Source of the DNA: Mariniblastus fucicola
GTDB lineage: Bacteria; Planctomycetota; Planctomycetia; Pirellulales; Pirellulaceae
Assembly (NCBI RefSeq): GCF_008087665.1
Contig: NZ_CP042912.1
Coordinates: 682,001-746,000, forward strand
Direction of reading: 5' to 3'
DNA: 64,000 bases
Within the stretch, counting starts at the first letter, position 1; each line of letters starts with the position of its first letter. Positions 38,347-47,174 of this stretch are shown here, piece by piece. A program made the translations under genes and the position numbers. The notes below the pieces were generated by a model, which searched no databases, was not told the DNA's origin, and saw only the letters and a list, made by a program, of their open reading frames with translations.

Positions 38347-39186
38347 ATGAAAAAATGTATCCTTGGTGCTACGGGTTTGATGTTGATTGCCGGATTGTTG
38401 TTCGGCGGCAAACTGATTCCTTACGCACAAACAGCTTATGACAAGGCCAGTCGCTCGATCGAGCAACAAGTGCCAATTTCTTTCCAGATCGATGCTGCGA
38501 AAAAGCAGCTTGAAAACATCGGTCCGGAAATTGATGACATGAACCTGCAGATCGCCAAAGAGAAAGTTTCGATCAAGAAGCTTGAGTCTTCTCTTGAGCG
38601 GCAGCAAGAGTCGCTCGAAAAAAGCCGTCGCGAGATGATGACGTTGCGTTCGCATGTCGATTCGGGCGATGAGTTCTACGTCGCGGCTAACTCAAAGGCT
38701 TACACGACGACGCGAGTCAAGGAAGAGTTGCGGACTCGATTGTCGATCCACAAAACGGCCACGGCAACGCTTGAGAAGGACCAGAAAGTTCTGGAGCTTC
38801 GCGAGAAAGCGCTCAACGCCGCAATGGAACGACTTGCTGAAGCACGTTCGCAGAAAACCGAACTGGCTCTGCAGATCGAGCACCTGACGGCTCAGAACCG
38901 CATGAACGAAGTTGTTAAAACTGCCAGCAAACTGGATCAGTTCGACAACAGCCAACTGGCTCGTACTCGCGGCATGATCGAAGACATCAGTGCCCGCCTG
39001 GAGACAGAGCAGGAAATGATGAGCATGATGCCAAGTCACTACGGTCAGATTCCAGTCAGCGGCGATTCTTCAATCGCAGACACTGACGTGTTGGAAGAGA
39101 TGGACGTTTTCTTCGACCAGCAGGATGCGAAGAAAGCTGAGCAGCAAGATGATTCTGGCGAAGAGCTTGTTTCTTTCGAAAGCTAG
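38347..39186 (+). CDS. Membrane-anchored coiled-coil protein
   Basis: The ATG at 38347 (GGAG 9 bases upstream) gives 279 residues. One N-terminal membrane helix (LGATGLMLIAGLLFGGKLI) is followed by two long coiled-coil segments (about 45-105 and 125-190) and an acidic C-terminus. The pattern resembles phage-shock-protein-A-like or envelope tether proteins only in general shape; no specific family can be named. It stands alone with a strong terminator downstream. Confidence 0.8.
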   Translation: MKKCILGATGLMLIAGLLFGGKLIPYAQTAYDKASRSIEQQVPISFQIDAAKKQLENIGPEIDDMNLQIAKEKVSIKKLESSLERQQESLEKSRREMMTLRSHVDSGDEFYVAANSKAYTTTRVKEELRTRLSIHKTATATLEKDQKVLELREKALNAAMERLAEARSQKTELALQIEHLTAQNRMNEVVKTASKLDQFDNSQLARTRGMIEDISARLETEQEMMSMMPSHYGQIPVSGDSSIADTDVLEEMDVFFDQQDAKKAEQQDDSGEELVSFES

Positions 39187-39276
39187 ACACAGGCTACGGA
39201 GCGTCTGCGAATGCGGAAGGCTCTGAAGTCATCGCAAAATATCGCGAACCAACCGAATTGTAACCGTGTGGTTTCG

Positions 39277-39306
39277 AGGGCCTCTGTTTCGGCAGAGGCC
39301 CTTTTT
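39277..39306 (+). terminator. Strong intrinsic terminator
   Basis: A 10-bp perfect stem AGGGCCTCTG/CAGAGGCCCT with loop TTTCGG is followed by TTTTT. It lies 90 bases downstream of the coiled-coil gene. Confidence 0.92.
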
Positions 39307-39399
39307 GCGTTGGGCGCAGCGTGATACAAATCGCGAGCCAGTAGCTGAACCAGACAGAGAAAGCACGATTCATCCTTCGCGATATCCGGCTGGACCGTG

Positions 39400-39451
39400 A
39401 GCGTTGTTGCTGGAGCGTTTGTTGCTGAGCGCTTGTTGCTGAGCGCTTGGC
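39400..39451. repeat. 14-bp tandem repeat, about 3.7 copies
   Basis: Units of the form GAGCG(C/T)TTGTTGCT follow each other directly, with small changes between copies. This is a short tandem repeat in non-coding DNA. It is too short and regular to be a CRISPR array, and no function is evident. Confidence 0.7.
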
Positions 39452-39599
39452 CTTGGTCAAGGCGAACATGAAATCATCAGCCTCGTTTCGCCTGACCCCT
39501 TCAAACCCAGCCTGAAACGCTGCATCCAATCGAAGGGGATGCTATCTCCGCCTGAAGGAACTTTACCAACGCCAACGGATCGCTCTGTCCGTTTGTGTT

Positions 39600-40967
39600 C
39601 TAGTCCAGCGGGAAATATTCAACTGGAATTCGCTCGCGAACTCGTTCCAAATGCTTTTCGAAAGCAGCGTTGATTTTGTCGTTCTTGATCCGCTTTTGAA
39701 TTTCAATCTGCGCCTCGGTAAACGGCGTGTGCGTCGCGTCGGTACGTTCGAGAACGCGGACGATGTGATATCCGTCGCGGCTTTCGATAATGTCGCTAAG
39801 CTCGCCGATCGGCAGCTCGAAGATGGCGGCGTCGATCTCTTTCAGAACCAGAGCCCCTTTACCGGTCCAGTCGTGCTGCCCGCCTTTGGATGCTCGGAAT
39901 CCGTCGGAGTGTTTTTTTGCAATCTCGGAAAAGCTGGCTCCGTAGATAATCTGGTTGCCGAGTTCAGCAATCTTTCGCTTGGCTGCCGTCCGTGATTCGT
40001 GTTTGTCGAAACGAACCATCACCTGTTCCCATTTGGAACGAGCTCGCACAGCGTACTTTTCCTTGTTCGCGAGGTAGTCATCAAGCATTTCCTGATGAGT
40101 CACCGTTTGGTCGACCTTCATGTCCTGTTGCACAAACTGACGCGCCAGCTGATCTTTCGCCCACGCCGTTCGCACCTGACGAAGTGAAGAACCTTGTGCT
40201 CGCAAGTTTCCATCAAACTCGGAAATGTTTTTAACACCGCTGCTTTCCATCATTTGTGGCAACACCTGTTCGTTGAAAACATTCGATGCCTGTTTCACGA
40301 GGTCGTCGATGTTGGCTTCCGCCGGTAATTTTCCCATCGCGTCAACGAACAGCATTTTCTGGTCGACGAACTTTTTCGTTAGCATCGTCAGCAGTTTTTG
40401 CCGCTGCACCTGCTTTGCCGATTCGGGAGCCTGAGGGATCTTGGATTCGATGATCTGGTTGACTTCAAACAGCATGTCGCCAACAAAGATCGGCTCTCCA
40501 CCAACAATCGCAACCACGCGGCCTGGCTCGAAAGTCTTTAGAGGTTCAATTTTCTTTTTTGTTGGTAACTCCGCAACGCGAATGCCTTCCTGTTTTGCAA
40601 CGGGTTCGGTTCCCGACACCAATTGAATTTTTCCAGGTGGATCAACGACCCCAGATTTTGGCTTGAAGCCGTTGTCGTCCGATGCCTGATCGCGGACGAT
40701 CGATCGCTCGTGACTCCACGGAACAGAAAGGCTGCTCGATGGCGATCCGATTTTCTGCGGAAGTCGCTTTCCGATCGAGCCCGGTGAAAATGTCGGAGGG
40801 ACGTAGCTATTCTGGAAGTCAGGCTTTTTAGCCGTCGGCTTGAAGTACGGATCCGGTGTGGGTTCGACGGACTGGCCGCTGCTTGATGAAGCAAACAGGC
40901 TCGCGGCAATCAGACAGGCAAAACCAAAATTGTGAGGAGTCAGTTTGCAGACTTTTGGCGAAGCCAT
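39600..40967 (-). CDS. Parvulin-type peptidyl-prolyl isomerase
   Basis: The ATG at 40967 (AGGA 7 bases upstream) gives 455 residues with a signal peptide ending near SSSSGQS. A proline-rich, disordered region leads to a helical SurA-like chaperone domain (about 165-310). The parvulin domain runs from about 315 to 425 (KWEQVMVRF, SDGFRASKGGQHDWTG, GELSDIIESRDGYHIVRV). The family isomerises prolyl bonds and helps fold exported proteins in the periplasm. A longer reading frame exists upstream but has no signal peptide. It is not linked to outer-membrane genes here. Confidence 0.9.
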   Translation of the reverse strand: MASPKVCKLTPHNFGFACLIAASLFASSSSGQSVEPTPDPYFKPTAKKPDFQNSYVPPTFSPGSIGKRLPQKIGSPSSSLSVPWSHERSIVRDQASDDNGFKPKSGVVDPPGKIQLVSGTEPVAKQEGIRVAELPTKKKIEPLKTFEPGRVVAIVGGEPIFVGDMLFEVNQIIESKIPQAPESAKQVQRQKLLTMLTKKFVDQKMLFVDAMGKLPAEANIDDLVKQASNVFNEQVLPQMMESSGVKNISEFDGNLRAQGSSLRQVRTAWAKDQLARQFVQQDMKVDQTVTHQEMLDDYLANKEKYAVRARSKWEQVMVRFDKHESRTAAKRKIAELGNQIIYGASFSEIAKKHSDGFRASKGGQHDWTGKGALVLKEIDAAIFELPIGELSDIIESRDGYHIVRVLERTDATHTPFTEAQIEIQKRIKNDKINAAFEKHLERVRERIPVEYFPLD

Positions 40968-41220
40968 GGATCCATCCTGATAGCAAAAAACCGTAAAAAT
41001 ACCGCGCGACCGTACAGAGATCGGAAAGCTTACGCAATAGAAGCTGGACGGTTCGCCAAGATTTTGCCGCCAGTTGGGACGCGTGTGGCTATACGTGATC
41101 AACGGGGCGGTTTGGGAAGTTTGAGGGTCTCGCAAATCAGGGCTGCCAACAATTCACGCAGCGTTGCGAAGGCATTGCATAGAACGTTTGGCAAGCGACT
41201 GGCCTGGCTCAAACCAGCGA

Positions 41221-44200
41221 TCAAACTTCAACGTTTTCCAGCAAAGATTTCACAAGTGCCAGCAGTTTCCCCGGCGCGATCTTCCCGCTCTTCAACGTCA
41301 CCATCGCGGTGTGATCATCAATGATTCGAATCATCGGACGCTCCTTCGAAAGCCGCTCCATCCGCGGGCGAACCGAATACTCGAACACCAGATACTTGTC
41401 GCGCAACTGAATCGCATCGATCTGCCACGAAGCCGCCAGCAATTTCACTTCCGATGCCGCCAACAAACGCTCTACCGGTTTTGGAATCGGCCCGAAGCGA
41501 TCGGCCAGCTCCTCCCGAACTTCAGCAATGTGATCGAACTTCTCCAGACGAGTCAACCGCCGATAGAGATCCAGCTTCTGCCTTCGGTCCGGCACGTACT
41601 TGTCAGGGATGTAAGCCGATATCGGCAAATCCACATCGACTTGAATCGAAATCCTCGCCGGCATCGACTTCAGCCGCCGCACGGCTTTCTCCAGCAACTG
41701 ACAGTACATTTCATAACCAACGGTCGCGATGTGCCCGGACTGTTGAGTCCCCAGCAAATTTCCCGCACCGCGAATTTCCAGGTCCCGCATCGAAATCTGA
41801 AAGCCAGCTCCCATCTGCGAAAACGTCTCGATGGCTTGCAGTCGTTTCGCCGCCGTCGGGTTCAGGTGCTTGTGCGGTTGCAGCAGCAAATAGCAATAAG
41901 CCTGATGGTGGTACCGACCGACGCGGCCGCGAAGCTGATGTAAATCCGAAAGCCCGTACCGATCGGCCTCGTCGATGAAAATCGTGTTCGCATTCGGAAT
42001 GTCCAAACCACTTTCGACGATCGTCGTCGCAATCAGGACATCAAACTTGCCAGCGATGAAGTCAGACATCACGCATTCGAGTTCCAGTTCGTCCATTTGA
42101 CCGTGGCCGACGTTGAACGATGCTTCCGGCACAAGGTCTTCGAGTTTCTGCCTCAGGACATGAATGTCTTTGACACGGTTGTGCACAAAGAACACCTGTC
42201 CTCCGCGGGCCAGTTCACGCAAGATCGCGGCGCGAACGACTTCGTTGTTAAAACGCATGACTTTCGTTTCGACTGGCATCCGATCTTCCGGAGCCGTTTC
42301 CAGGTTGGCGATGTCACGGACGCCGACCAGCGACATATGCAGCGTCCTCGGAATCGGAGTCGCCGACATGGAAAGGATGTTCACCGTCGATCGAAAATTC
42401 TTCAGTTTTTCCTTTACCGCCACGCCGAACTTTTGCTCTTCGTCGATCACGACCAGCCCAAGGTTGGCGAATTTGACGTCTTTGGAAACGATGCGATGAG
42501 TCCCGATGGCGATGTCGGCTTCGCCAGATTTCAGTTTCGCCACATTCTCCTTCATCTGCTTCGTCGTGCAGAAGCGAGACAGCTTCACGATCTTCAGCGG
42601 GAACTCAGCCATCCGGGCGCTAAACGATTTGTAGTGCTGTTCCGCGAGTACGGTCGTCGGCACCAGCACCGCGACCTGGTATCCGTTTTCAACCGCTTTG
42701 AAGGCAGCCCGCATGGCGACTTCGGTTTTTCCGTAGCCGACATCGCCGCACAGCAACCGTTCCATCGGCTGTGAGTTTTCCAGGTCTTCCTTGATCGAGG
42801 CGATCGCGGTGAGTTGGTCGGGCGTTTCGTGATAGGGAAAGCTCTGTTCGAACTCGTGCTGCCATTGCGTTTCCATCCGCATCGAAATTCCGGATCGGCC
42901 TTGCCGTTGAGCCTGGATGTCGATCATCTCAGAAGCCATGTCCGTGATCGCGGACTCGACGGAAGCCTTGCGTTTCTGCCAACCCGTTCCGCCGATCTTT
43001 GCCAGACGGGGCGTCGTTTTCGAACCGCCGATGTACTTTTGAACCAGATCGATTTTCGCGGCCGGAACATAAATCCGCGTTCCGCCAGCGAATTCAAGCT
43101 CCATGTGCTCGGTGTGCTGGCCGTCTTTTTCCAGCATCTTCAAGCCACGATAACGACCGATGCCGTGCGAAAGATGCACGATCAGGTTGCCGTCTTTAAG
43201 ATCCAGAAAGCTGTCAATGGCTTTGCCAAGCCGCCGACGTCCTTTGCGGCGCAGGTCGGAGCGATTGAAAATTTGGTCGCAGCTGACGATCACGGTTTTG
43301 GAATCGCGAATTCGAAATCCATCGTGCACGCTGCCGACGCCCAACGCGATTCGGCCTTCTTTCCAAGCTCCGGTCGGCGAAAGGATTTCGGTGACTCGGG
43401 TTGTTTCGCCCTCCACCGAGGCCACGATTAGCACCTGATATTCCTGACCGGTCGCGTCGCGGGAAAGCCGTTCGACTTGTAGGCGAATTTCGCCAATCTC
43501 ACCGCTGAACTTTTCTACGGACTCGATCGGCAACTGCCACTGCTGACCGATGGATCCGCTGGTGACCGAGCTCGCGGAAGCCAACCCTCTTCCTGCCATT
43601 TTTTGACGGCTTTCGTCCCACGTGAACAGCTTGATTGAATCGGAAGTTCGTTCCGCGAACCGCTCGGCTTCGGCCTGCAGAGCATCGGGTTCGACCAGCA
43701 AAACCGCAGTGGATTCCGGGACGTGATCGAAGAAGTGGCCGTCGAAAACCTGACTGTCCTGATCGGTCAGGACGGTGATTTCAAACTGTTGCAACGAAGA
43801 AACGCTACGCTGCGTCGATGTGTCGAACTGGCGCAGCGATTCGATCTCGTCGTCGAAAAGCTCGATGCGGACCGGGCTGGAAAAGTCCGGCGCGAACACG
43901 TCCAGGATCCCGCCGCGGTTGGAGAACTCGCCCGGCAAGTCGACAGCACTGGTGTTGTGGAATCCGTGTTCCAGCAGCCAGGCCTGGAAGGCTTCGACAT
44001 CGAGTTGATCGCCAACGGCCAGACGACGAGTGTTTCCGCCAAGCGATTTCGTTGAGGGAACCGGTTGCAGCAATGAGGCTACGGTCGTCACGATGATCGG
44101 ATTCTGCTCGCCGGCGTTGAGCGATTTAATTAGCCGCAGCCGTTCGCCGTAGTCGAGATCGACGACGTTGGAGTTGTCCGCACGGATCATGCAGGACGGA

Positions 44201-44475
44201 AACCGTTCGGCTCGCGCGTCACCGAAGGTTGGCAGGTCATCGAGCAACCGGTCTTGCGTTTTGGTGTCTCCGACGACGACTACGATTTGGTCGATGTGAG
44301 CGGCGATGCTTTGAGTCAGCAGCGCGCAGGACGAACCCCACACTGAATCGAAGGTTGCTGGCTTTTTCTGCTTCAGCGCTTCAATGCAGGCGATCAGTTG
44401 CGGTCGCTGAGCGAACTCGACGGCGAGTTTTTCGATAGCGACCGCGGAATCGATAGAAGATGCCACTTCGGACAT
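41221..44475 (-). CDS. mfd: Transcription-repair coupling factor Mfd
   Basis: The 1084-residue length is close to E. coli Mfd (1148). The helicase core shows LLCGDVGYGKTEVAMRAAF (Walker A), VVIDEEQKFG (Walker B, DEEQ), SATPIPRTL, and LRGRVGRYHHQAYCYLL (motif VI). The N-terminal UvrB-homology region and the RNA polymerase interaction domain (around residue 440) are present by position. Mfd removes stalled RNA polymerase and recruits UvrA to lesions. The gene stands alone, with a repeat-bearing region upstream. The start ATG at 44475 follows the expected UvrB-like N-terminus. Confidence 0.96.
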   Translation of the reverse strand: MSEVASSIDSAVAIEKLAVEFAQRPQLIACIEALKQKKPATFDSVWGSSCALLTQSIAAHIDQIVVVVGDTKTQDRLLDDLPTFGDARAERFPSCMIRADNSNVVDLDYGERLRLIKSLNAGEQNPIIVTTVASLLQPVPSTKSLGGNTRRLAVGDQLDVEAFQAWLLEHGFHNTSAVDLPGEFSNRGGILDVFAPDFSSPVRIELFDDEIESLRQFDTSTQRSVSSLQQFEITVLTDQDSQVFDGHFFDHVPESTAVLLVEPDALQAEAERFAERTSDSIKLFTWDESRQKMAGRGLASASSVTSGSIGQQWQLPIESVEKFSGEIGEIRLQVERLSRDATGQEYQVLIVASVEGETTRVTEILSPTGAWKEGRIALGVGSVHDGFRIRDSKTVIVSCDQIFNRSDLRRKGRRRLGKAIDSFLDLKDGNLIVHLSHGIGRYRGLKMLEKDGQHTEHMELEFAGGTRIYVPAAKIDLVQKYIGGSKTTPRLAKIGGTGWQKRKASVESAITDMASEMIDIQAQRQGRSGISMRMETQWQHEFEQSFPYHETPDQLTAIASIKEDLENSQPMERLLCGDVGYGKTEVAMRAAFKAVENGYQVAVLVPTTVLAEQHYKSFSARMAEFPLKIVKLSRFCTTKQMKENVAKLKSGEADIAIGTHRIVSKDVKFANLGLVVIDEEQKFGVAVKEKLKNFRSTVNILSMSATPIPRTLHMSLVGVRDIANLETAPEDRMPVETKVMRFNNEVVRAAILRELARGGQVFFVHNRVKDIHVLRQKLEDLVPEASFNVGHGQMDELELECVMSDFIAGKFDVLIATTIVESGLDIPNANTIFIDEADRYGLSDLHQLRGRVGRYHHQAYCYLLLQPHKHLNPTAAKRLQAIETFSQMGAGFQISMRDLEIRGAGNLLGTQQSGHIATVGYEMYCQLLEKAVRRLKSMPARISIQVDVDLPISAYIPDKYVPDRRQKLDLYRRLTRLEKFDHIAEVREELADRFGPIPKPVERLLAASEVKLLAASWQIDAIQLRDKYLVFEYSVRPRMERLSKERPMIRIIDDHTAMVTLKSGKIAPGKLLALVKSLLENVEV

Positions 44476-44505
44476 GGCGGGATTTTACTCGATTTGGTGG
44501 TTTTT

Positions 44506-44636
44506 GACAGGCGGCGGAATCTCACGCAAAGACGCAACGTACTTGCATGGATTCTTTGCGCCTCTGCGCCTTTGCGTGATGCCAATCAGCATGGACTGAA
44601 TTTGGACGACGTTTACCCGGAGCCTCGACCTCCCAT
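44506..44636. repeat. Intergenic repeat copy 1, with CACGCAAAG dyad
   Basis: About 130 bases, largely identical to copy 2. Its core is an interrupted dyad: CTCACGCAAAGACGC at 44521 and GCGCCTTTGCGTGA ending at 44579. A downstream GAGCCT..ACCTCCC segment is also shared by the two copies. Confidence 0.75.
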
Positions 44637-44666
44637 CTGGGCAGGACGATCCTTCGCCAGTTTTCG

Positions 44667-44799
44667 GACAGGCGGTCGAACCTCACGCAAAGGCGCCAAG
44701 TTCTTGCACGGACTCTTTAGCCTTCGCGCCTTTGCGTGAGGCCAATTTGCATGGATTGAATTTGAATCACGTTTTGGATGGAGCCTGAACCTCCCGACT
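44667..44799. repeat. Intergenic repeat copy 2, with CACGCAAAG dyad
   Basis: About 133 bases, similar to copy 1. It carries the dyad CTCACGCAAAGGCGC near 44692 and GCGCCTTTGCGTGAG ending at 44740. The period between copies is about 161 bases. The strong dyad would form a long hairpin in RNA or single-stranded DNA. Confidence 0.75.
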
Positions 44800-44883
44800 C
44801 CATACGTTAATTATTCGTTAACCCGGAACCTCAAACGCCCTCGCGTTGCTAAACTGTCCACTGGGAACTATTTGAGGACAACA

Positions 44884-46995
44884 ATGAGTGGAGACCGCGA
44901 AATGCTTCGAACGTTAACCTGTTTTATAATGCTGCTAGTTGGTGCTTTTCCTGCCGTGGCGCAGGAGAGTGAGTCAAATTCTGAGCCTGAAAAGGCTGCC
45001 AAATCTTCTCAGGCCGATGCCGGCGACGTCGAAATCGTCCGCGTCGATCAGAAGATTTTCACGACTCGATCCAAACCGATGTCGTTGGCATTGGCTCCGG
45101 AAACCGAAGCCTTCCAGATTGCGATCTACGGCGACCGAACCGGTGGCGATCCGAGCGGACTGAAGTTCCTTCGCCAGGCCGTCGACGATACCAACCTGAT
45201 CGATCCGGACTTCGTGATGACCGTTGGCGATTTGATCCAGGGCTACAACCGTCCCGACGAATGGATAGTCGAAATGAAAGAATTTCGCGACATCATGGAC
45301 GGGCTCGATATGGAATGGTTTCCCGTCGCCGGCAACCACGACATCTACTGGGACTTTCGCGATCCCAACCGCCCGCAGAAGCACCATGAAGCCAACTACG
45401 AGAAAAACTTCGGCCCGCTGTGGTACTCGTTCCAACACAAAAACAATGGCTTTATCGTTCTGTTCTCCGACGAAGGCGATCTGGAAAACGGCGACAAGGG
45501 ATTTCGCGAAGGTCGCATGCAAAACATGAGCGACCAGCAGCTTGAGTTTTTGGAAAAGGCTCTCGCAAAGCTCTCCGATTGCGATCACGTTTTCTGTTTC
45601 CTGCACCATCCACGCTGGCTCGGCGGTGGCTACGAAGGCAGCAACTGGCCGGAAGTCCACAAGCGAATGGTCGCTGCGAAAAACGTTGCGGCGGTTTTCG
45701 CTGGCCACATTCACCACATGACTTATCACGGCCCCGTCGACGGCATCGAGTACTACTCGCTGGCGACAACCGGCGGACACCTTTCGATGGAGTCCGTAGA
45801 GTTGGGCTACTTGCATCACTTCAATCTTGTCACGATCCGCCCGGACGGATTTTCGGTTTCTGCAATTCCTGTCGGCGGCGTGCTCGACCCGAAGGATTTC
45901 GACAAAGCCATGTTGGATGACGTCAACGTTGTCCGCGGGGCACGACCGAAACGAAACGGCGAGAAACTGCTCGTCAAACCCGACGCCTCCGTTAGCCAGG
46001 CTTACGCGATGACCGTCACCAACCCCGGAGCCTATCCGCTGGAGGCAACTTTCTCTCCGACCGTCCCAGCGGGTTGGCAAGCGATCCCGGATCACCAACA
46101 CGTGGTGATTGGGCCAGGTAAAACGGAAGAAGCCAGATTCTTTCTCGTGCACGCCGACGACATGCAGGCCAGAGGTGGCTGGAGCAATCAGGCCGTTCCA
46201 TCGGTCCGTTATCAGTATGAGTATTTGCATCCGAAAGGACGTATCAAGCTTCCGGAGCAAACCGTCGCGATCGATATGGGCCTTGCCGAAATTCCCGCGG
46301 ATGCTTTCGCGACCGATGCGAGTCGAAGTCTTCATCTGCGCGGCAGAACCAGTGCACAGACTCGTCGACGACGAGCCACCAACAGCACCGATTCAGCTGT
46401 GATCCAAAGCTCCGAAATCGATTTGCCGCAGGGACCATTCACGCTTGAGGCCTGGGTGTGCGCGACGAAGATCGATGGTAGCCGTGGCGTTGTTTGTAAG
46501 ACTCAGTCATCCGAATACGCGATCTTTTTGCACAACGGAATCCCTTCGTTTGATGTTCATCTAAGCGGAACCTACGTCAGCCCGAAAGCAAGCAAGAAAG
46601 TCGAACTCGACAAGTGGACTCATCTTGCCGGCGTGTTCGACGGCAAGGAATGTCACATGTTCGTCGACGGCAAGAAAGTTCAATCGCTCAAAGGCAGCGG
46701 CACGCGAAGGCTCAATCAGCTTCCGCTGTTCGTCGGTGCTGATCCTGACGGCAACGGCAATCCTACCCGTGAGTTCGCCGGCGAGATCGACGAAGTGCGG
46801 CTGTCGACGGGCGTTCGCTACACGGAAGATTTTGTTCCGTCGCGGCGCCATGAAACGGATTCTGAGACGAAGATGCTGTTGCACTTTGACCAGCAAGTTG
46901 GCCCGTTCGTGATTGACGATTCGGCGAACCGGACGGGCGTCATGTTGCTTGGCGATGCGAACGTCGCTCCGGTTACCGAAGGTTCGGACAAATAG
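44884..46995 (+). CDS. Calcineurin-like phosphoesterase with LamG-like C-terminus
   Basis: The ATG at 44884 (GAGG 6 bases upstream) gives 703 residues with a signal peptide ending near AVAQES; an ATG at 44902 is an alternative. The metallophosphoesterase core has GDLIQGYN, VAGNHDIYWD, FLHHPRW and AGHIHHM, giving most of the two-metal ligands. The first motif reads GDRTGG instead of the usual D-x-H. A middle beta domain follows. The C-terminal 190 residues are LamG/concanavalin-like (GPFTLEAWV, KWTHLAGVFDG, FAGEIDEVRLS), which bind sugars or proteins. A secreted phosphatase acting on a polymer-bound substrate would fit. A terminator follows. Confidence 0.9.
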   Translation: MSGDREMLRTLTCFIMLLVGAFPAVAQESESNSEPEKAAKSSQADAGDVEIVRVDQKIFTTRSKPMSLALAPETEAFQIAIYGDRTGGDPSGLKFLRQAVDDTNLIDPDFVMTVGDLIQGYNRPDEWIVEMKEFRDIMDGLDMEWFPVAGNHDIYWDFRDPNRPQKHHEANYEKNFGPLWYSFQHKNNGFIVLFSDEGDLENGDKGFREGRMQNMSDQQLEFLEKALAKLSDCDHVFCFLHHPRWLGGGYEGSNWPEVHKRMVAAKNVAAVFAGHIHHMTYHGPVDGIEYYSLATTGGHLSMESVELGYLHHFNLVTIRPDGFSVSAIPVGGVLDPKDFDKAMLDDVNVVRGARPKRNGEKLLVKPDASVSQAYAMTVTNPGAYPLEATFSPTVPAGWQAIPDHQHVVIGPGKTEEARFFLVHADDMQARGGWSNQAVPSVRYQYEYLHPKGRIKLPEQTVAIDMGLAEIPADAFATDASRSLHLRGRTSAQTRRRRATNSTDSAVIQSSEIDLPQGPFTLEAWVCATKIDGSRGVVCKTQSSEYAIFLHNGIPSFDVHLSGTYVSPKASKKVELDKWTHLAGVFDGKECHMFVDGKKVQSLKGSGTRRLNQLPLFVGADPDGNGNPTREFAGEIDEVRLSTGVRYTEDFVPSRRHETDSETKMLLHFDQQVGPFVIDDSANRTGVMLLGDANVAPVTEGSDK

Positions 46996-47015
46996 TCGAA
47001 CTTGAAAACATCATG

Positions 47016-47041
47016 GCACGGTGGTCTCCACCGTGCTTTTT
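47016..47041 (+). terminator. Strong intrinsic terminator
   Basis: A 9-bp perfect stem GCACGGTGG/CCACCGTGC with a 3-base loop (TCT) is followed by five T. It lies 20 bases after the phosphoesterase stop and upstream of comM. Confidence 0.9.
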
Positions 47042-47174
47042 GCCTGTTTTCACCACGACGGACGATCGGGCCGCGATTTTCAAAACATCAACGCTCGGGG
47101 CTCAACACAATTTCGCACTGCACCGAGCAGCGATATGCCTTAAAATTTCGATCCCTTCCCCACAAGAGATCAAA

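Larger units (their letters stand above)
39187..39599. other. Intergenic region with terminator and tandem repeat
   Basis: Between convergent genes. It contains the terminator at 39277-39306 and a 14-bp tandem repeat at 39400-39451. The long minus-strand frame that covers it runs through the terminator hairpin and has low-quality composition. Confidence 0.6.
44476..44883. other. Intergenic region with two copies of a dyad-bearing repeat
   Basis: This 408-base gap between the divergent mfd and phosphoesterase genes holds two direct repeats (44506-44636 and 44667-44799) and an inverted GTTAA/TTAAC near 44806-44822. Short plus-strand frames inside it are broken and unlike proteins. The promoters of both neighbours should lie here. 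Confidence 0.6.

Noticed and set aside
39400-39451. Possible CRISPR array
   Set aside because: The units are directly adjacent without spacers and are only 14 bases long.
39194-39529. Minus-strand frame of 111 residues in the intergenic region
   Set aside because: It runs through a strong terminator hairpin and the tandem repeat, so coding is very unlikely.
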